Shown: in pieces, positions 15,192 through 18,963 of the stretch
How the letters are laid out: every line of letters starts with the position of its first letter
How positions within the stretch are numbered: the stretch's first letter is position 1
Source of the DNA: Myxococcales bacterium UBA1203
Lineage (GTDB): Bacteria > Myxococcota > Myxococcia > Myxococcales > UBA5297
Reading direction: 5' to 3'
Assembly (NCBI GenBank): GCA_002309695.1
Contig: DBXV01000005.1
Span: forward strand, 190,195 to 209,157
DNA length: 18,963 nucleotides
Position numbers and translations under genes: made by a program
Notes under the pieces: generated by a model
What the model was told of the DNA's origin: nothing
What the model saw: the letters and a program-made list of their open reading frames with translations, nothing else
The model's database searches: none

Positions 15192-18100
15192 TTACTCTCT
15201 CTCAAACCAGAAAGTGTAAGGACGACCAACGGCATAACTCAAGTTATAGCCAGAATTACGGTCAATAATAGCAGCCAAACTAGCTGGCGTCGTAACAGGG
15301 ATAATGTTATCTCTCCATCTTGAATCCGCAGCCATTACAGCATTCTTCAATTCATCTAAAGACAGATGATTTGCTGTATTCCTCAAAACGCTTACGGCAG
15401 TTTCCAAAAAAGCTCGTTCAAGTTTTTGGACAGCTTGTTCCTGTGGAGCCCATGCTTGAGAAACATAGGCATCTTTTCCAGGAAATGGATAGTATTTATA
15501 CCCATTTTCTGTTCCCCTACGCACATTAACATTATACACTGTTTCTGCGTTAGGAAAAATCCTCGCCGGGAAACATTCAAGGAATTTCGCCCTAAGTTCT
15601 GCAGTTCCCATCGGGAAATTGGCTTCTCGTAAAATTCGTTCAACCTTTGTAAATACATGAGCCTTATCGATGGATCTTGGCGGAGGTTCATAACCAACTT
15701 CATTGGCCACAAAGAAATCTGGCTCATGATTTGGCCAATAAACAGAAATGGCAATTAACGGAATATGTGCAGCTAGGCCATCTACACTTCCTTGAGGATT
15801 AATGACGTAGAATTGCAGCACGGGCTTTCTTGATGCCGCTCCACCAAGGTTTCTAAAAGCACGAGCCATATAGGCAGAATCAGACCTGTTTCGAATACCT
15901 TCTGGCAATTCACGACCTTCCGGTAATTCTTCAGGATGATTACGATAGTATTCTCTATAATAATCAGTGGTTTTCTTTAAAACTTCGTTGGTGAAATTAG
16001 CATAGAACGAAATGTGCAACCGAGATTCTGACTCCAACGCCCCATTTCTCTGGGATACCCGAGGTCTAGCCCCTGCTAAAATAAAGTTTCCGAAACAGTA
16101 ATTCGGCCCTTCAGGAGACAAATCATCTCTTACATTGCGAGCTGGTGTGCCCAACACTACATCCCAATCCGAATCAACACTGCTATTGATGTCCCTAATG
16201 AGTGCATTCAAAACTTTTTTTGTTTTTTCAGGATAATAAGCCCTTAGTTCTGTCAGCAGATCGAGGATTTCCGTTGTAGAAACGTTTTCCCATAATGGAA
16301 TTTTTCCGTATGTATATTCCTGTTCATGTCTCACTTTGGGACGATGTTCTTCTGCAAAACGATTGACGATGCTGTATGCGCCCTTCACATTCTTTGCATC
16401 CATCGGCAAAGCCTTCGATTCAATCATTGACCCCATCGGCGCTTCGGTTTGCCGTTGGCTTCTGGCTCGTCCTGAAAGCGATCTGCCATACGAATAAACA
16501 GTCTGGAAGTGGTTCGGATCGGCTGGAGAATAATGGTTGTCAAAATTTTCGCGAATGCTTGGATGGAGCAGTTCTTCGATCTGTGCAATCTTTTTTAGTT
16601 CATCAAGATTTTGCGGACGCATCCAAATTCGTGGCAGCATTTCATACCCGTGTCTATAGCCAAACCAGCGTCCCATCTGTGTCATAGTATCTACAGGAAT
16701 AGTCTTATTCAACCGGTCAAAATAGCTTACAGTAAGCCCCGGTAAAGTAAGACCTCTTGAAATTTTGTTACCACCACAAACAATCCAAGCATGATCATCC
16801 ACATATTGCGGCACACCATCTCCAGAATTGGCATATTTTTTAGAATCCTCACGTCCTTCGGCGCTTGTGTTCAACACGACAACCTGAATCATATTAGGTT
16901 TTCTAAAGTAATCCAATTCAGACTGAATTTCATCCCAGCGAGGATACCCTTCAAATTTATCATAATTATACTTAGGGAACAACTTCCTAAACTGTTCTTC
17001 AGTGAATTCTTTCGTTAAGCGATTCCATGCATTATGACAAACATCTACAAAGTCTTCCCTTTGCAAGAAATTTCTTAAATATTCTTGAACAGCCCCTTTT
17101 ATGCCATTCATGACACCAATTGTGTGATGAACGTTTATTAACATAGACGTCCACAAATCTTCTCGAATAGACGAATAAAAATTATCTCGTCCATCATTTT
17201 CAATAATTGGGGTAACCCTAAGCCTGCGAACGCGCCGAGCTGCAGCGCTACAAATGAAATAGGAGATGGAGTCTTTCAAGCCGATCCAATCAGCATCGTC
17301 AACCTGTAATTGATCATTTACTCTTTTGCCATTTTTGACATTTTCGACAATCGACACCTCTTGATCTGAAAATGTTTGAAGAATTGGCATTCTCGAGGTT
17401 CTTATCGCAGGGTCATATTTTCCAAAAATTTCCGCAAGTCCAAAATATTCGGGCGATTTATCTAAAGATTGGATAAAATCTGGATATATTGAAGTTGCGT
17501 TAGGGTTTTCGTTCAAGATGCAAGCATAGGGAGTTGCCGTATATGCGATATATGCACAATTCCTAAAGTCATACGTATATTCTGTTTGCCGTGCACCTTT
17601 ATCTACAATTTCGATAATTCCGCCATTAATTTGGCTGCGAGAATTTGCAATAAACATTATTGATTTGATCAGCAAGATAAATTCTTTTACATTTGGCTTT
17701 TGTCGACCATTCTGGTAATAGTTGTAAATTCCAGAACGAACTTCTTCCGTTGCGTTTGTTAAATCTCGCCACTCAGGATTATTCATTAAATTATCACGCT
17801 GTTCACTAGGAGATTGCGCTCCTGATGCGAGTATTTCGTTTGTTTTGACAATTGCTGCATGTTCTGCATTAAATGTTCTTAAATTTTGGAACCAATCATA
17901 AACATCACTTAGATAAGCATAGCGTTCATTTTCAGACAAGGTGAGCAGATTTTCTAATTCCAAATCAATATCAGTATCTTCTAATAAATCAGGATCATTG
18001 TTAGAGTTCGGACTAGCATTATCTGCTTCGTCGTCAATAATCATCACTCTTAAACTTCTATGGACGCGACGACTATCGTCTAACCATCTCTTGAAATTGC

Positions 18101-18848
18101 CGATATTGTTGACTTCCTTAATAACAACGCCCCAATAAAGGTAACCATCTGTGGCATCAGCCGGTCGCAAATCACTATTTTGATTGCTAACATCAATTTG
18201 CCTTGCACAACGGTCTGTTATGCCAACCTTTGCAAAATCTTTTGCTATTCGCCCTGCGGTTTGGCTGCGTAATTCAGTGCTGTTACTTGTTAATACAAAG
18301 ATCGCATTCCAACCTTCTTGAAAAGCCTTCAACATTAAGCCGATATAGTTCCGTGTTTTACCTGATTGTATTCTGCCAACAACAAGACCGTTCAGACGCG
18401 GCTTGGGATTATTGGCAACAACAATGGGATCACCATTTTCGTCAACGCCCTCATAGGATATTCCTTGAACTATCTCGTTGATTCGCTCCATCGTTTGATT
18501 GACAGATAATTCAGTTTTGTTGCCTGCTATGAGGTTTATGTAATTTCTATAGAAATTTTGCGGTTCGTGAGGGCGTCCTTCAACAGGAATATTTACGTTT
18601 CCAGGACGTACTCCCCGTTCAATCTGTGCTAGTATGTCAAGAAATTGTTCTCTAGTAATATGGATGTTTAGCAAATTGACCAATTCATAAACGTCGCCAT
18701 ACTGATCTTGAGAATCATGTTCAAAAGGCAATAAATCAGCAATAAAGTTTTCTGATTGACGCAGTTGGTCCATGCCGATTGGATTTGCAGCACGACATGT
18801 AGCATAGAAAATATAGTAGGCGATAGAGACTATTTCTTCACGTTGCAT
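15192..18848 (-). CDS. Z1-domain superfamily 2 helicase-like ATPase
   Basis: 1218 aa from the ATG at 18848, with GAGG eight bases upstream. Walker A is GRIQSGKT (158-165, K164), preceded by LVV. Walker B is MIIDDEADNAS (D273, E274). Then come YTATPYA (about 450), GGNKISRGLTLPGLTVSYF (about 690) and MGRWFGYRHGYE (about 725), the Z1 form of helicase motifs III-VI. The N-terminal 150 residues and C-terminal 400 residues carry no motif I know. The Z1 family is known from defence loci, where it accompanies MutL/MORC-like ATPases, nucleases and methyltransferases. Here it leads an operon with type III mod and res, so a DNA-translocating or DNA-sensing role in restriction is inferred. No nuclease motif is obvious in it. 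The gene is intact and of full family length. Confidence 0.92.
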   Translation of the reverse strand: MQREEIVSIAYYIFYATCRAANPIGMDQLRQSENFIADLLPFEHDSQDQYGDVYELVNLLNIHITREQFLDILAQIERGVRPGNVNIPVEGRPHEPQNFYRNYINLIAGNKTELSVNQTMERINEIVQGISYEGVDENGDPIVVANNPKPRLNGLVVGRIQSGKTRNYIGLMLKAFQEGWNAIFVLTSNSTELRSQTAGRIAKDFAKVGITDRCARQIDVSNQNSDLRPADATDGYLYWGVVIKEVNNIGNFKRWLDDSRRVHRSLRVMIIDDEADNASPNSNNDPDLLEDTDIDLELENLLTLSENERYAYLSDVYDWFQNLRTFNAEHAAIVKTNEILASGAQSPSEQRDNLMNNPEWRDLTNATEEVRSGIYNYYQNGRQKPNVKEFILLIKSIMFIANSRSQINGGIIEIVDKGARQTEYTYDFRNCAYIAYTATPYACILNENPNATSIYPDFIQSLDKSPEYFGLAEIFGKYDPAIRTSRMPILQTFSDQEVSIVENVKNGKRVNDQLQVDDADWIGLKDSISYFICSAAARRVRRLRVTPIIENDGRDNFYSSIREDLWTSMLINVHHTIGVMNGIKGAVQEYLRNFLQREDFVDVCHNAWNRLTKEFTEEQFRKLFPKYNYDKFEGYPRWDEIQSELDYFRKPNMIQVVVLNTSAEGREDSKKYANSGDGVPQYVDDHAWIVCGGNKISRGLTLPGLTVSYFDRLNKTIPVDTMTQMGRWFGYRHGYEMLPRIWMRPQNLDELKKIAQIEELLHPSIRENFDNHYSPADPNHFQTVYSYGRSLSGRARSQRQTEAPMGSMIESKALPMDAKNVKGAYSIVNRFAEEHRPKVRHEQEYTYGKIPLWENVSTTEILDLLTELRAYYPEKTKKVLNALIRDINSSVDSDWDVVLGTPARNVRDDLSPEGPNYCFGNFILAGARPRVSQRNGALESESRLHISFYANFTNEVLKKTTDYYREYYRNHPEELPEGRELPEGIRNRSDSAYMARAFRNLGGAASRKPVLQFYVINPQGSVDGLAAHIPLIAISVYWPNHEPDFFVANEVGYEPPPRSIDKAHVFTKVERILREANFPMGTAELRAKFLECFPARIFPNAETVYNVNVRRGTENGYKYYPFPGKDAYVSQAWAPQEQAVQKLERAFLETAVSVLRNTANHLSLDELKNAVMAADSRWRDNIIPVTTPASLAAIIDRNSGYNLSYAVGRPYTFWFERE

Positions 18849-18881
18849 TTTGATTACCTCGAGTTAGCGATAGGAACTCTG

Positions 18882-18911
18882 AAAATACCAGCATGTTTAC
18901 GAGGAAGTCAA
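18882..18911 (-). promoter_or_regulatory. Sigma-70-like promoter of the Z1-mod-res operon
   Basis: On the minus strand TTGACT (18906-18911) and TATTTT (18882-18887) are separated by 18 bases, and the -10 box ends 33 bases before the ATG at 18848. The next genes have gaps of only 55 and 10 bases and no terminator, so this site probably serves all three. The remaining flank, 18912-18963, shows no gene. Confidence 0.55.
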
Positions 18912-18963
18912 GAAGTATTCTGTCCCCATGATTTCAAACACACCGTAAAGTGGATTCATTCCG

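Overview
The window joins two very different segments. Positions 1 to about 8960 are GC-rich. They carry large exported proteins with acidic Asp/Ala/Gly-rich linkers behind lipoboxes, Cys-rich repeats, SUMF1/FGE-like domains and bacterial Ig-like (Big_5) domains. This style is typical of the former deltaproteobacterial groups, especially Myxococcota and relatives. I infer such a chromosome, with modest confidence about the phylum. From about 8970 to the right end the DNA is AT-rich and holds toxin and DNA-defence genes, so it looks like an acquired accessory island next to a tRNA gene.

Left part. A Cys-rich repeat lipoprotein leaves the window on the left (- strand, from 857). A + strand SUMF1-like lipoprotein (1151-2266) follows, with a run of ten G at its start region. 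It converges through a strong bidirectional terminator on a double SUMF1-like secreted protein (- strand, 2492-4486). Next comes a lipoprotein with two Ig-like domains (- strand, 4655-6703), diverging from an exported M23 (LytM-type) metallopeptidase (+, 6981-8078). A tRNA-Arg(CCU) lies at 8190-8263 with a terminator behind it.

Junction. From 8364 to 9594 three overlapping open frames appear to be one broken gene. It has a GC-rich coiled-coil N-terminal part, a GC-rich middle part, and an AT-rich C-terminal ADP-ribosyltransferase domain with visible R, STS and QxE motifs. A small gene overlaps its stop by ATGA and is a candidate immunity or antitoxin gene. A GHKL-type ATPase fragment follows. 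It is frameshifted at a run of nine A and runs into the convergent restriction operon.

Right part. One - strand operon, read from the right edge, encodes a 1218-aa Z1-domain superfamily 2 helicase-like protein, a type III Mod methyltransferase (DPPY and FLGSG motifs) and a type III Res helicase-nuclease (Walker A, DESH, TATP, PD...EVK). A promoter-like site precedes the first gene. The Z1 protein directly in front of an otherwise ordinary mod-res pair is the most system-like observation. A run of nine G inside mod makes phase variation a possibility.

Homopolymer runs coincide with reading-frame problems at 1155-1164 and 10431-10439, and an intact mod carries one at 13811-13819. These could be contingency loci or assembly errors, and the sequence alone cannot decide.
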